Source: Terriglobia bacterium (GTDB taxonomy: Bacteria; Acidobacteriota; Vicinamibacteria; Vicinamibacterales; CAVVIG01). From it: a stretch of 64,000 nucleotides of DNA. The DNA is taken from positions 1 to 64,000 of the forward strand of contig JAIQFX010000030.1 of assembly GCA_020073005.1 (NCBI GenBank), written 5' to 3'. Shown piece by piece: positions 37,151 to 46,301 of the stretch. A program made the position numbers and the translations under genes. The notes below the pieces were generated by a model. The model was not told the origin of the DNA and did not search any database. It saw only the letters and a program-made list of their open reading frames with translations. The first letter of the stretch is position 1; each line of letters begins with the position of its first letter.

Positions 37151-38851
37151 TCAGACGGTGCCGGGGTGCTGGCGCGCAATCCATTCGCGCATCGCCGGCG
37201 CGCTCCCGGGCTCGCAGATGAACGAGCCCTGGACGGCGTCGCAGCCCATCGACATGAGCCAGGCCTGCGCGGCCTCGCTTTCCACGCCCTCCGCGACGAC
37301 CGAGAGGCCCATGTTGTGCGCGAGATCGATCGTCGATCGCACGATGACTTCGTCCTGCCCGCTCGCCAGGCCGGTGACGAACGAGCGGTCGATCTTCAGC
37401 TCGTCCACGGGCAGGCGGCGCAGGTAGCTGAGCGACGAGTATCCCGTGCCGAAATCGTCGATCGTCAGCCGGACGCCCATCGCGTGCAGCCGTTTGAGCG
37501 ACTCGAGCGATCGCGCGGGGTCGGACATGAGCATGTGCTCCGTGATCTCGAGCGTCAGCGACGCGGGCGCGGCGGCGGCGGCGGCGAGCATGTCGGCGAC
37601 GCGCTCCGGGAAGTCGGGCGAGAGCAGCGTCCGCGGCGAGAGATTGACGGCGACGGTCAGCGGCGACGTCCCGAGCGACACGCCCCAGTCGCGAATCGCC
37701 GTGTTCAGCACGATGGACGTGAGCGGGTTGATCAGTCCCGTCTGCTCGGCGAGGTCGATGAAGTCGGCCGGCTGCACGCGGCCGTGGCGCGGGTGATTCC
37801 AGCGCACGAGCGCCTCGACGCCGGCGATCGCGCCGGTCCGCAGATGCAGAATCGGCTGGTACTCGAGCTCGAACTGCTGCTCCTCGATCGCGGTCAGGAG
37901 ATCGGAAATCAGCGCGAGCCGCCGGTGCGTCTGCCGGTCGCGCAGCGGATCGTAGACGGCGACGCCGCCGCCGTCCATTTTCGCGCGGTACATCGCGTTG
38001 TCCGCCTTCTGCATCAGCACTTCGGCGGTCGTGCCGTGGACGGGAAAGCACGCGATGCCGAGGCTCGCGCGAATGCTCAGCGGGCGCCGTTCGACGACGA
38101 CGGGCTGCCCCATCTCCTGCAGGATTTTCTGCGCGGCGGGCACGGCGCCGTCGGCGTCGGTGAACGGCAGAAGAATCGCGAACTCGTCCGCCCCGAGCCG
38201 CGCCACGGTGTCGGCGTCGCGCAGCGTGCCGCGGATCTGCGACGCGACGTGCTGCAGCACGCGGTCGCCGGCGTGATGGCCGAGCGCGTCGTTCACGTCT
38301 TTGAAGTCGTCGAGGTCGAGGACGAGCAGCGCGATCGACGTTCCCTCGCGGCTCGCGACGCGCGTCGCCTGATCGAGGCGGTCCTGCAGCAGCGTCCGGT
38401 TCGGCAGATCCGTGAGCGCGTCGTGGTGCGCGAGGTGGACGAGGCGCTGCTCGGCGCGGCGGCGTTCGCGACGCGCGGTCGCGTCGCGCAGCTCCCGGGC
38501 CGCCGACGGCGCCAGGCGCGCGAGGCTGTCCTTGAGCACGTAATCGTGCGCGCCGGCGCGCATCGCCGCGACCGCGGCCTCCTCGCCGTGGTGCGCGGAG
38601 ACGAAGATGAACGGCAGGTCGGCGTCACGCTCGCGCACGAGGCGCAGCGCCGAGACGCCGCTGAACGAGGGCATCGCGTAGTCGGCGATCGCGAGATCCC
38701 AGCGCTGGCGATCGAGTGCGTCGGCGAGCGCGGCGGGCGTGTCGACGCATTCCTCCGCGACGTCGTAGCCGTCGGCCGCGAGCACGGACACGACGGCCGC
38801 GGCGTCCTCGGCCGAATCTTCGATCAAGAGCAGGCGGAGCCTGGAGGTCAC
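37151..38851 (-). CDS. Response regulator with GGDEF and EAL domains
   Basis: A 566-residue c-di-GMP signalling protein. A receiver domain (1-120) has the phosphoacceptor Asp in LAIADYAMP and Lys in YVLKDSL. The GGDEF domain (about 145-305) has the signature as GADEF, which may or may not be active. The EAL domain (about 320-560) keeps EALVRW, NLSPRTL, DDFGTGYSS and KIDRSF, as in active phosphodiesterases. The balance therefore favours c-di-GMP breakdown, perhaps activated by GTP at the GGDEF domain. No partner histidine kinase is nearby. The GTG start has a GATAAT box only 3 nt upstream, so translation may begin slightly downstream. Confidence 0.92.
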   Translation of the reverse strand: MTSRLRLLLIEDSAEDAAAVVSVLAADGYDVAEECVDTPAALADALDRQRWDLAIADYAMPSFSGVSALRLVRERDADLPFIFVSAHHGEEAAVAAMRAGAHDYVLKDSLARLAPSAARELRDATARRERRRAEQRLVHLAHHDALTDLPNRTLLQDRLDQATRVASREGTSIALLVLDLDDFKDVNDALGHHAGDRVLQHVASQIRGTLRDADTVARLGADEFAILLPFTDADGAVPAAQKILQEMGQPVVVERRPLSIRASLGIACFPVHGTTAEVLMQKADNAMYRAKMDGGGVAVYDPLRDRQTHRRLALISDLLTAIEEQQFELEYQPILHLRTGAIAGVEALVRWNHPRHGRVQPADFIDLAEQTGLINPLTSIVLNTAIRDWGVSLGTSPLTVAVNLSPRTLLSPDFPERVADMLAAAAAAPASLTLEITEHMLMSDPARSLESLKRLHAMGVRLTIDDFGTGYSSLSYLRRLPVDELKIDRSFVTGLASGQDEVIVRSTIDLAHNMGLSVVAEGVESEAAQAWLMSMGCDAVQGSFICEPGSAPAMREWIARQHPGTV

Positions 38852-38974
38852 GGGATTATCGAGCGACGCGCGGCGGCCTCGGAAGCACGCGGGGGAGCGT
38901 GGATGTCGGGCAGGGCGGAGGGCTGCGCGTTCGAACGGGTCTTACGCGCAGCCTGACAGATTCCTAACGTTTCT

Positions 38975-40693
38975 TCAACGCTTTGTTGCCGGCGCTTTCG
39001 CGCGCGGGCGCGGCGGCGCCAGAAGTTGTGCAGCCGTCGTGAAACGCGGCTCGATGTCGACAGGCACGGCCTTCAGCGCGTCGAGCGCCTTCTGGACCGG
39101 CGGCCGGACGATGCCGAGCCGTTCGCCGAGCGCCTTCGACTTCGCGTAATCGCCTTCCGCCTGAATCGTCATGATCTCGCGCGTCAGCCCGGCGACGCCG
39201 TTCTTCACCTTCGCGAAATCCACGGCGAACGTGCCGTCCGGTGTTGCGACGAACGCGCCCTGGTCGAGCAGGTAGTTCAGCTGGACCGCGATGCCCTTGC
39301 CGTGCGCCTCGTTCACACCGAAGCGAATCGATCGGAACGCCGACGCGAGGTACGTCGTGTAGAGCGGGCGCTCGAGCGTCTTCGGCAGCACGCCCTTGTC
39401 GATCATGTGCTGGATCGCGAACAGCCCGGAGATGTCCGCCTTCGCTTCCTCGAGGAAGCTGTACGTCTCTTTGAGCTCCTGACGAACCGTCGTCTGGCGC
39501 CCGCCGACGGTGATGCTGTGCGGCCCGAGGCCGTGCATCAGCTCGTGCACGACGATGTGCGTGAAGAAAGCGTCGAAGGACAGATCTTTCTGATCGGCCA
39601 CGGCCAGCACGATCTTCGAGATCGGCGTGAGCGTCTTCGCGAACTTCGCGTCCTGGACGTTCTTCAGCATCACGCGCTTCGCGCCCTTCTCCCGAATCAC
39701 GCGCTCGTCGTTCGGCAGATTGAACGCGGCTGTCTGGACGCCGCGGTTGCCGTCGCCCGCCGCGAAGATTTCGTTGACGACGACGATCGGCGCCATGCCG
39801 CCGAGCTTGGGATTGCGGTACTGCGGATCGATCGGCAGATGGTCTTCGATGTCCTGGAGCTCGGCCGCGAACTTCTGCAGCTTCGCCGTCTCGCCTTCGT
39901 CCTGAATCGTCACGTACGATTCGAATCCGGCTTTGTAATTGAAGAGCTCGTCCTCGTAGACCTCGTAGGGACCGATAGTCGGCTCGATGGCGCCCTTGAG
40001 CTCCATCCACGCGACGTCGCTTTCGTAGTAGTCGTTCGTCAGAAACGCGTCGGCGCGCTTCTCGAGGAACGCCTTCAGCGTCGGCTCGGTCGCGAGCGCG
40101 GCGGCCTCACGCAGGAGCGCGGACGCGTGCGACAGCTCGCCCTGATACTCGATGTTGTAGGGCACGACGCTGAAGCCGTTGGCCGCGTTCGTCGCGTTCC
40201 GCAGGACCGTGAAGAAATTCGTCACGCGCGGGCGCGCGCTCTCGGGCAGCGACTGAATCCACTTCTCGAGATCCGCCTTCGCCATCGTCGGCGGATAGTA
40301 GTTCGCGCCCGCGGGCTTCGGCGGCGCGCCGGAAACGAACGGCTCGTTGTGATCGAGGCGCGACCACGGACCTTTGTTGATGAGGAAGTAGTGCAGCCGC
40401 GCGCGGCCTTCCGGCGACTGATCGCGCGCCAGATCCATCAGCATCGCTTCGTTGCCCGCCCACACCTGCCGCAGGAAAAGGCCGTCGATGATCTTCGAGG
40501 CGTCGACGAGCTTCGCGAGGACCTGTCGATCCGCCGCGGACAGCTTCGAGACGTCGGCGGTGATGTCGGTCGGCGCGAAGCGCGCGGCCATGCGTTGGAG
40601 TTTCAGTGTTTCGGACACCTGGGTCTCCTGAAAGGCGATTAGCGGCGCGCAACACACCACGAGCAACGCCGCGGGAAGAAACTTGGAATTCAT
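38975..40693 (-). CDS. M49-like (DPP III-related) zinc metallopeptidase
   Basis: A 572-residue protein with a signal peptide (about 1-20). The zinc motif VHELMHGLGPHSI (HEXXH) and, about 50 residues later, the third-ligand motif EEAKADISGLFA resemble the EECRAE block of the M49 family. Classical DPP III has HEXXGH and is longer, so this belongs to the smaller nudix-associated or bacterial branch. It would cleave dipeptides or oligopeptides in the periplasm. The ATG at 40693 has TAAACT 6 nt upstream and no Shine-Dalgarno sequence. Confidence 0.82.
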   Translation of the reverse strand: MNSKFLPAALLVVCCAPLIAFQETQVSETLKLQRMAARFAPTDITADVSKLSAADRQVLAKLVDASKIIDGLFLRQVWAGNEAMLMDLARDQSPEGRARLHYFLINKGPWSRLDHNEPFVSGAPPKPAGANYYPPTMAKADLEKWIQSLPESARPRVTNFFTVLRNATNAANGFSVVPYNIEYQGELSHASALLREAAALATEPTLKAFLEKRADAFLTNDYYESDVAWMELKGAIEPTIGPYEVYEDELFNYKAGFESYVTIQDEGETAKLQKFAAELQDIEDHLPIDPQYRNPKLGGMAPIVVVNEIFAAGDGNRGVQTAAFNLPNDERVIREKGAKRVMLKNVQDAKFAKTLTPISKIVLAVADQKDLSFDAFFTHIVVHELMHGLGPHSITVGGRQTTVRQELKETYSFLEEAKADISGLFAIQHMIDKGVLPKTLERPLYTTYLASAFRSIRFGVNEAHGKGIAVQLNYLLDQGAFVATPDGTFAVDFAKVKNGVAGLTREIMTIQAEGDYAKSKALGERLGIVRPPVQKALDALKAVPVDIEPRFTTAAQLLAPPRPRAKAPATKR

Positions 40694-40699
40694 GCGGTT

Positions 40700-40705
40700 A
40701 GTTTA
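40700..40705 (-). promoter_or_regulatory. -10 box TAAACT for a leaderless start
   Basis: On the minus strand TAAACT ends 6 nt before the ATG at 40693, with no Shine-Dalgarno sequence. Confidence 0.5.
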
Positions 40706-40724
40706 CACTCTGCGAGCGGACGAG

Positions 40725-40824
40725 ACTGAAGGGCTGAAGGGCTGACGGGTGCCACGAAGACACGAAAACACGAAGAAGAAAAAGATGGGAACCACGGAGG
40801 ACACGGGGAAGCGGAGGGAACACG
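40725..40824. repeat. Three adjacent word repeats
   Basis: CTGAAGGG-type octamers (40725-40748) are followed by ACACGAA words (40751-40780) and ACCACGGAGGACACGG words (40788-40824). Twenty bp at 40760-40779 match 23424-23443, and 17 bp at 40790-40806 match 16866-16882, both exactly. Confidence 0.88.
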
Positions 40825-40837
40825 GACCAGATCCTCG

Positions 40838-40963
40838 TGGACGCCTCACCTCTGGGTGCTTGTGGTACCAATCGCCCTCACCACCATTGCGTACGTGATC
40901 AGCATGCTACTGATCTACGGGCCAACAGCGATTGTAAAGGCGATCTACCATTTCCTTGGGTGA
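40838..40963 (+). other. Short hydrophobic reading frame, possible membrane peptide
   Basis: This frame encodes about 41 residues containing one strong membrane helix (VLVVPIALTTIAYVISMLLI) and a short tail (YGPTAIVKAIYHFLG) before a stop. No in-frame ATG exists; a GTG at 40853 or a frameshift from the ATG at 40785 would be needed. It could be a small membrane protein or the remnant of one. From 40694 to 41080 the stretch otherwise holds only repeats. Confidence 0.3.
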
Positions 40964-41080
40964 GGTTGGGAGCCGGAGACTCGGACGATGAAGCGCGTAC
41001 AATCTGTCACGGACACGTGGCGCCCAAGCGCACCGAGACGTGCCGGCAGGCTGTCCTATGCCGACTCTTAACGAGAAACA

Positions 41081-41561
41081 ATGGTGGGTGATCTGGGCGA
41101 CGTCGGGAAGCACTACCGCTGGCACCGGGACACCTCCGAGATCGAGGACACGCGCAATGGCACGCGCCGGGCCGATTCCGATTACTCGGCAAAGGTGGAT
41201 GTCTATGAGGATCGGGTGCGATGGTGGTTGCTCGAGATCGCGCAAGGCTACACGGAAAAGGGAGAGTCACCAGCCGATTATGTCGTCTTGGCCATCGCGC
41301 TGTCGTACCTCGAGGGCGTTGAGCAGTACAGGCAAGGGGACGCGGCACGAAATCAATCGAAGGCGCGGTTTACATCTAGCGATCGACATTGCGGATGGGT
41401 ACCTCTACCTCAATCCAGCGGCGTTCATCCGGTCCGTGACGACGGACTTCGCGGCGTACGTGGCAGACCTCCGCGCGAATCCTGGAGGGCCGCTGGGAAT
41501 GAACTTCGTCAAGCTGTGGGACAAGCGTTGGAACGAGACCGAGGTGGGTCACACGGAGTGA
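41081..41561 (+). pseudogene. Orphan ORF with a one-base frameshift
   Basis: From the ATG at 41081 the frame reads as a plausible protein (KVDVYEDRVRWWLLEIAQGY, ADYVVLAIALSYLEGVEQY). At the GGGG run near 41336-41341 the protein-like sequence moves to the next frame (LHLAIDIADGYLYLNPAAF, GMNFVKLWDKRWNE) and stops at 41561. Removing one G would give one protein of about 160 residues. I recognise no family. GC is lower than in the neighbours, and the gene lies in a repeat-rich accessory stretch, so recent acquisition and decay is plausible, as is a sequencing error. Confidence 0.5.
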
Positions 41562-41574
41562 ACGTGGCGTGGCG

Positions 41575-42110
41575 GGCATCGGCGAGGTCGCGTCCAGCGG
41601 CCGTTGCGACCTCGCGTGCGCCATCGAAGCCGGTCAACGCGTCCGCAAGCGGATAGTCGCACGTCGCCGCTGATTCGCCACTGACGACGGGATCACCCGT
41701 ACGCCCAACTGATTATTGGCTGTCGCTCGAACGAGATCTGGCGACGTGCTGATCGACAGCGCCATCGCTGGAGGACGCGTTGACCACGCGAGCCGTCGCC
41801 CGGCCGCTGGACGCGACCTCGCCGATGCCGGCCACGCTCGGCTGAAAGCCTCGCGCTACTGCACGCAGATCGCGACCCTGAAAGGGTCAGCGCTACGACG
41901 GGACAACAACCCGTACACCCAACTGATTATTGGCTGTCGCTCGAACGAGATCTGGCGACGTGCTGATCGACAGCGCCATCGCTGGAGGACGCGTTGGCCA
42001 CGCGAGCCGTCGCCCGGCCGCAGGACGCGACTTCGCCGATGCCGGCCGCGCTCGGCTGAAAGCCTCGCGCTACAACACGGGATCGCGACCCTGAAAGGGT
42101 CGCGCTACGT
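41575..42110. repeat. 214-bp tandem duplication with an extra inverted copy
   Basis: Copies begin at 41695 and 41909 (ACCCGTACGCCCAACTGATT and near-identical) and end in GACCCTGAAAGGGTC-type hairpins at 41874-41888 and 42085-42103. A further partial copy lies inverted at about 41566-41615: 24 bp from 41575 are the exact reverse complement of part of copy 1 near 41803. Between 41562 and 42113 I see no convincing gene. Confidence 0.85.
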
Positions 42111-42113
42111 GTG

Positions 42114-42671
42114 CTAATGGACTCCGCGAGACATTTGTAGCGCGGAGGGATCCGCGCCCAGGCGCCGAATCGCCCGCTCCCACAACTTCTCCGGCGGCGT
42201 GCTGAAGATCAGATCGCGATCGACGTCGCTCATCAGCCACGCGGACTGCTCGAGCTCCGCTTCGAGCTGACCCGGTCCCCAGCCGGCGTAACCGACGATG
42301 AGCCGCGCCATCGGCGGCGGCGAGGGCTGCAGCAGGCGCAGCAGCAGATCGGGCGACGCCGAGAGGTAGAGGTGATCGGCGATGCGCATGCCGCTCAGCT
42401 CTTCGTCCGCGTCCGGCTCCTGCCCCACCAGAATCCAGCTGCGCTCCGGCTCGACCGGTCCGCCGATCCACAACTGCAGCTCGCGGTCGGTCGAGACGGG
42501 CGGATCGAGGTTGACGGTGACGGTCCCCGTCGTCAGCAGCGGCCGGTTGATGATCAGACCGAACGCGCCCTCGTCGTTGTGCCGGCACAGCAGCACCACG
42601 GACCGCTGGAAATTGGGGTCGTTCATCTGCGGCATCGCGAGGAGGAACACGGGGGCGAGCGACGGGGCCAT
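42114..42671 (-). CDS. YqgE/AlgH family protein
   Basis: A 185-residue protein of the YqgE/AlgH family (DUF179). Characteristic segments are MNDPNFQRSVVLLCRHNDEG, AFGLIINRPL, IGGPVEPE and VGYAGWGPGQLEAEL. AlgH was linked to alginate regulation in Pseudomonas, but the biochemical role of the family is not known. The ATG at 42671 overlaps the stop of the upstream queG gene (ATGA), so it is cotranscribed with it. A TAGAAT sequence 7 nt before the ATG lies inside queG and may be chance. Confidence 0.92.
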   Translation of the reverse strand: MAPSLAPVFLLAMPQMNDPNFQRSVVLLCRHNDEGAFGLIINRPLLTTGTVTVNLDPPVSTDRELQLWIGGPVEPERSWILVGQEPDADEELSGMRIADHLYLSASPDLLLRLLQPSPPPMARLIVGYAGWGPGQLEAELEQSAWLMSDVDRDLIFSTPPEKLWERAIRRLGADPSALQMSRGVH

Positions 42672-43618
42672 CACACCGATTCTAGCGCGGCGGCGACGTT
42701 CCGGCGCAGCCCCTGCACGTCAGCCCGCCGCATCGCGCTGCCCTCGAGCGCGGCGGCCAGTTCGTCGTCGCTTCGCTGCGACAGCGTGCGCAAATCCACG
42801 CGATCCCAGGCCTTGCGCGGCTGCCACGCCGGATCCGCCGATCGCGGCGCGACGGCGTTCCACGGGCACACTTCCTGGCAGACGTCGCAGCCGTAGACAT
42901 GCGATCCAATCGCCTCGCGATCCTCCGACTGCAGCGCGCCGCGCTTTTCAATCGTGAGATACGAGATGCAGCGCGTCGCGTCGAGGACGCCGGGCGCCAG
43001 GATCGCGCGCGTCGGACACGCGTCGAGGCACAGCGTGCACGTCCCGCATTGATCGAGCGACGGCGCGTCGACGTCGAGCGGCAGGCTGCAGATGATCTCG
43101 CCGAGGAAGATCCACGAGCCGAGCGTGGGATTGATGACGCACGTGTTCTTGCCGATCCAGCCGATGCCGGCGTGCTGCGCGAAGACGCGCTCCTGCACCG
43201 GACCCGTGTCGACGTAGGCGCGCGCGTCGAACGGCTCAGGCGACGTCTCGCGCATCCACGCGAGGAGCGCCTCGAGGCGCCCGCCGACGACGTCGTGGTA
43301 GTCGTCGCCCCACGCGTACCGCGCGATCTGCGCACGATTGGGATCCGTGCACTCGGTCGAGTACGGACGATCGGTGTTGTAAACAGTGGCCGTGACGATG
43401 ACCGTCTGCGCGGTGGGAACGACCGTGCGGACGTCGGCGCGCTTCTTCGCCGAGCGATGCAGGTACGTCATCGTGCCGCCGTACCCGCGGTCGAGCCACT
43501 CGCGAAAGAAGTTCAGCTCAGGATGCGCGGCCGCCGGCGCGATGCCGCACAGATCGAACCCCAGCTCGCGCGCACGGGCCTTGACGTCAGCGCTTTTCAA
43601 CAAGCTGCCTGAGCACAT
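42671..43618 (-). CDS. queG: Epoxyqueuosine reductase QueG, compact form
   Basis: A 315-residue cobalamin-dependent enzyme that reduces epoxyqueuosine in tRNA to queuosine. Two 4Fe-4S clusters are indicated by [13 protein letters not shown] and [10 protein letters not shown]. The N-terminal domain has [19 protein letters not shown], and the active-site region has [21 protein letters not shown]. coli QueG has about 380 residues; here the C-terminal HEAT-like tail is short. The 5' end overlaps the aconitase stop by about 32 bp if the ATG at 43618 is used; a TTG at about 43603 is an alternative. Confidence 0.92.
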   Translation of the reverse strand: MCSGSLLKSADVKARARELGFDLCGIAPAAAHPELNFFREWLDRGYGGTMTYLHRSAKKRADVRTVVPTAQTVIVTATVYNTDRPYSTECTDPNRAQIARYAWGDDYHDVVGGRLEALLAWMRETSPEPFDARAYVDTGPVQERVFAQHAGIGWIGKNTCVINPTLGSWIFLGEIICSLPLDVDAPSLDQCGTCTLCLDACPTRAILAPGVLDATRCISYLTIEKRGALQSEDREAIGSHVYGCDVCQEVCPWNAVAPRSADPAWQPRKAWDRVDLRTLSQRSDDELAAALEGSAMRRADVQGLRRNVAAALESV

Positions 43619-46301
43619 ACGGGAGAATCCCGCCGTGCTTGAAGGCGACGAGCTCTTCCGGCGTGTCGATCCGCGCGACGGCCTGAAACTCGATCGTCTT
43701 GCCGTTCTCACCGTGCGCTTTGACGGTCACGAGGCCGCGCGGCGCCAGTCCCTTCGCGATGCCGGTCAGCTCGTACCGCTCCTTGCCCGTCAGCCCGATC
43801 GACGCGGCGTTCGCGCCGTCCTTGAACTGCAGCGGCAGGACGCCCATGTTGACGAGGTTGCTGCGGTGAATGCGCTCGAAGCTCTCGGCGATGACGGCCT
43901 TCGCGCCGAGCAGCGCCGTGCCCTTCGCCGCCCAGTCGCGCGACGACCCTGACCCGTACTCCTTGCCGGCGATCACGAGCAGCGGCACGCCGGCGTCCTT
44001 GTACTTCATGGCGGCGTCGTAGATCGTCATCACCTCATTGTTCCCAGGGCCGGGCGCGAAATACGTCGTCCAGCCGCCTTCGGTCCCCGGCGCGAGCTGA
44101 TTGCGCAGCCGCACGTTCGCGAACGTGCCGCGCATCATCACCTCGTGATTGCCGCGGCGCGCGCCGTAGGAGTTGAAGTCCTTCACGTCGACGCCGCGCG
44201 CGATCAGATACGTTCCCGCCGGGCTGTCCTTCTTGATCGATCCGGCCGGCGAGATGTGATCGGTCGTGATGCTGTCGCCGAGCACGGCGAGCACGCGGCC
44301 GCCGGCGATGTCCTGCAGCGGCGCCGGCTCCATCGTCACGTTCTCGAGGAACGGCGGATTGCGAACGTAGGTCGAGTCCTTTTCCCACGCGAAGCGATCG
44401 CCCTCCGGCACCTCGAGCTTCTGCCAGTGCGCGTCGCCCTTGAACACGTCCGCGTACTGCTTCTTGAACTGCTCGGCCTTCACGGCCGTCAGCATCGTTT
44501 CCTGAATCTCGCGCTCCGTCGGCCAGATGTCGCGCAAGTACACCGGCTTGCCGTCTTTGCCCTTGCCGAGCGGCTCGGTCGTCAGATCCATCGTCATCGT
44601 GCCGGCGAGCGCATACGCGACGACGAGCGGCGGCGAGGCGAGATAGTTCGCGCGCACCTGCTGCTGCACGCGGCCTTCGAAGTTGCGATTGCCGCTGAGC
44701 ACGGATGCGACGACCAGTCCGCGCGCGTCGACTTCCGCCGAAACGTCTTCAGGCAACGGACCGCTGTTGCCGATGCACGTCGTGCAGCCGTAGCCGACGA
44801 GGTTGAAGCCGAGCTGATCGAGATAGCGATCGAGACCGGCCTGCTTCAGGTAATCCGTCACGACCTTCGAGCCGGGCGCGAGGCTCGTCTTCACCCACGG
44901 CTTGCGCGTCAGTCCTTTTTCGACGGCCTTCTTCGCGACGAGACCGGCGCCGATCATGACGCTCGGGTTCGACGTGTTCGTGCAGCTCGTGATCGCGGCG
45001 ATCACGACCGAGCCGTGATCGATCGCGACCTCGGGCGGCGCGGCCACGGCAGTGCCACCGCTGGATCCGCCCGACTTTGCTTTCGGGGCGACCATCATGC
45101 CCGGCAAGGCCGACGCGAAACCCTGCTTCGCGCTCTTGAGCGGCACGCGATCCTGCGGCCGCTTCGGCCCGGCGAGGCTCGGCTCGATCGCGTTGAGGTC
45201 CACGTCGATCGTTTCCGTGTAGACAGGATCCGCCGCGCCCTTCTCGACGAAGAGTCCCTGCGCCTTCGCGTACGCCTCGACGAGCGCGATCCGATCCGCG
45301 TCGCGCGAGCTGAGGCGCAGATAGTCGAGCGTCATCTCGTCGATCGGGAAGATCGCGATCGTCGCGCCGTACTCGGGGCACATGTTGCCGAGCGTCGCGC
45401 GGTCCGCGAGCGTGAGATGCGCGAGTCCCGGCCCGTAGAACTCGACGAACTTGCCGACGACGCCGTGCTTGCGCAGGCGCTCGGTGATCGTCAGGACGAG
45501 ATCGGTCGCCGTCGTGCCTTCAGGCAGCCGGCCCGAGAGCCTCACGCCGAGCACCGGCGGAATCAGCATCGATGACGGCTGACCGAGCATCGCCGCTTCC
45601 GCTTCGATGCCGCCGACGCCCCAGCCCACCACTCCGAGGCCGTTGACCATCGTCGTATGCGAGTCGGTGCCGACGAGCGTGTCGGGATACGCGAACGTGC
45701 CGTCGGGCGAGTCGGACGTCATGACGACGCGCGCGAGGTACTCGAGATTGACCTGGTGGACGATGCCGGTGTCCGGCGGAACGACGCGGAAGTTACGGAA
45801 CGCGTTCTGTCCCCAGCGCAGGAACGCGTAACGTTCCTTGTTGCGCGAGAACTCGAGCTCCGCGTTGAGCTGAAACGCGTTCGCCTGCCCGAAGTAATCC
45901 ACTTGCACCGAGTGATCGATGACGAGCTCGACCGGCTGCAGCGGGTTGACCCTGTTCGGATCGCCGCCGAGCCGGACGATGCCGTCGCGCATCGCGGCGA
46001 GATCGACGACGCAAGGGACCCCGGTGAAGTCCTGCAGCAAGACACGCGCGGGCATGAACGAGATCTCGCGCTGCGCCGTGCTCTTCACGTCCCACTTCGC
46101 GAGCGCCTCGATGTCGGCCTTCTTGACGAAGCGGCCGTCCTCCTGACGCAGCAGGTTCTCGAGCAGGATCTTCAGCGAGTACGGGAGCCGCGCGATTTCC
46201 GGAAAGCCGGCCTTCTGCAGCGCGGGCAGGCTGTAGATCTGGAAGGAGCGGCTTCCGACCGAAAGCGACGTTCTTGTCTTGAAGCTGTTGACTGTCGACA
46301 T
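43587..46301 (-). CDS. acnA: Aconitate hydratase A
   Basis: A 904-residue TCA-cycle enzyme that converts citrate to isocitrate. The 4Fe-4S ligands are Cys in [12 protein letters not shown] and the pair in [11 protein letters not shown]. The N-terminal [40 protein letters not shown] and the C-terminal swivel domain ([10 protein letters not shown]) are complete. The length and order match bacterial AcnA/IRP1-type enzymes. A GAGGAAC ribosome binding site lies just upstream of the ATG. The start codon overlaps head-to-head with the start of the damaged decarboxylase gene (shared CATG). Confidence 0.96.
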   Translation of the reverse strand: MSTVNSFKTRTSLSVGSRSFQIYSLPALQKAGFPEIARLPYSLKILLENLLRQEDGRFVKKADIEALAKWDVKSTAQREISFMPARVLLQDFTGVPCVVDLAAMRDGIVRLGGDPNRVNPLQPVELVIDHSVQVDYFGQANAFQLNAELEFSRNKERYAFLRWGQNAFRNFRVVPPDTGIVHQVNLEYLARVVMTSDSPDGTFAYPDTLVGTDSHTTMVNGLGVVGWGVGGIEAEAAMLGQPSSMLIPPVLGVRLSGRLPEGTTATDLVLTITERLRKHGVVGKFVEFYGPGLAHLTLADRATLGNMCPEYGATIAIFPIDEMTLDYLRLSSRDADRIALVEAYAKAQGLFVEKGAADPVYTETIDVDLNAIEPSLAGPKRPQDRVPLKSAKQGFASALPGMMVAPKAKSGGSSGGTAVAAPPEVAIDHGSVVIAAITSCTNTSNPSVMIGAGLVAKKAVEKGLTRKPWVKTSLAPGSKVVTDYLKQAGLDRYLDQLGFNLVGYGCTTCIGNSGPLPEDVSAEVDARGLVVASVLSGNRNFEGRVQQQVRANYLASPPLVVAYALAGTMTMDLTTEPLGKGKDGKPVYLRDIWPTEREIQETMLTAVKAEQFKKQYADVFKGDAHWQKLEVPEGDRFAWEKDSTYVRNPPFLENVTMEPAPLQDIAGGRVLAVLGDSITTDHISPAGSIKKDSPAGTYLIARGVDVKDFNSYGARRGNHEVMMRGTFANVRLRNQLAPGTEGGWTTYFAPGPGNNEVMTIYDAAMKYKDAGVPLLVIAGKEYGSGSSRDWAAKGTALLGAKAVIAESFERIHRSNLVNMGVLPLQFKDGANAASIGLTGKERYELTGIAKGLAPRGLVTVKAHGENGKTIEFQAVARIDTPEELVAFKHGGILPYVLRQLVEKR

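Noticed and set aside
40837-41091. 84-residue frame starting with GTG
   Set aside because: The translation has no protein-like features. The membrane-helix frame one base later is the more credible reading.
41566-42110. Insertion sequence
   Set aside because: Direct and inverted copies are present, but no transposase frame lies within or between them.
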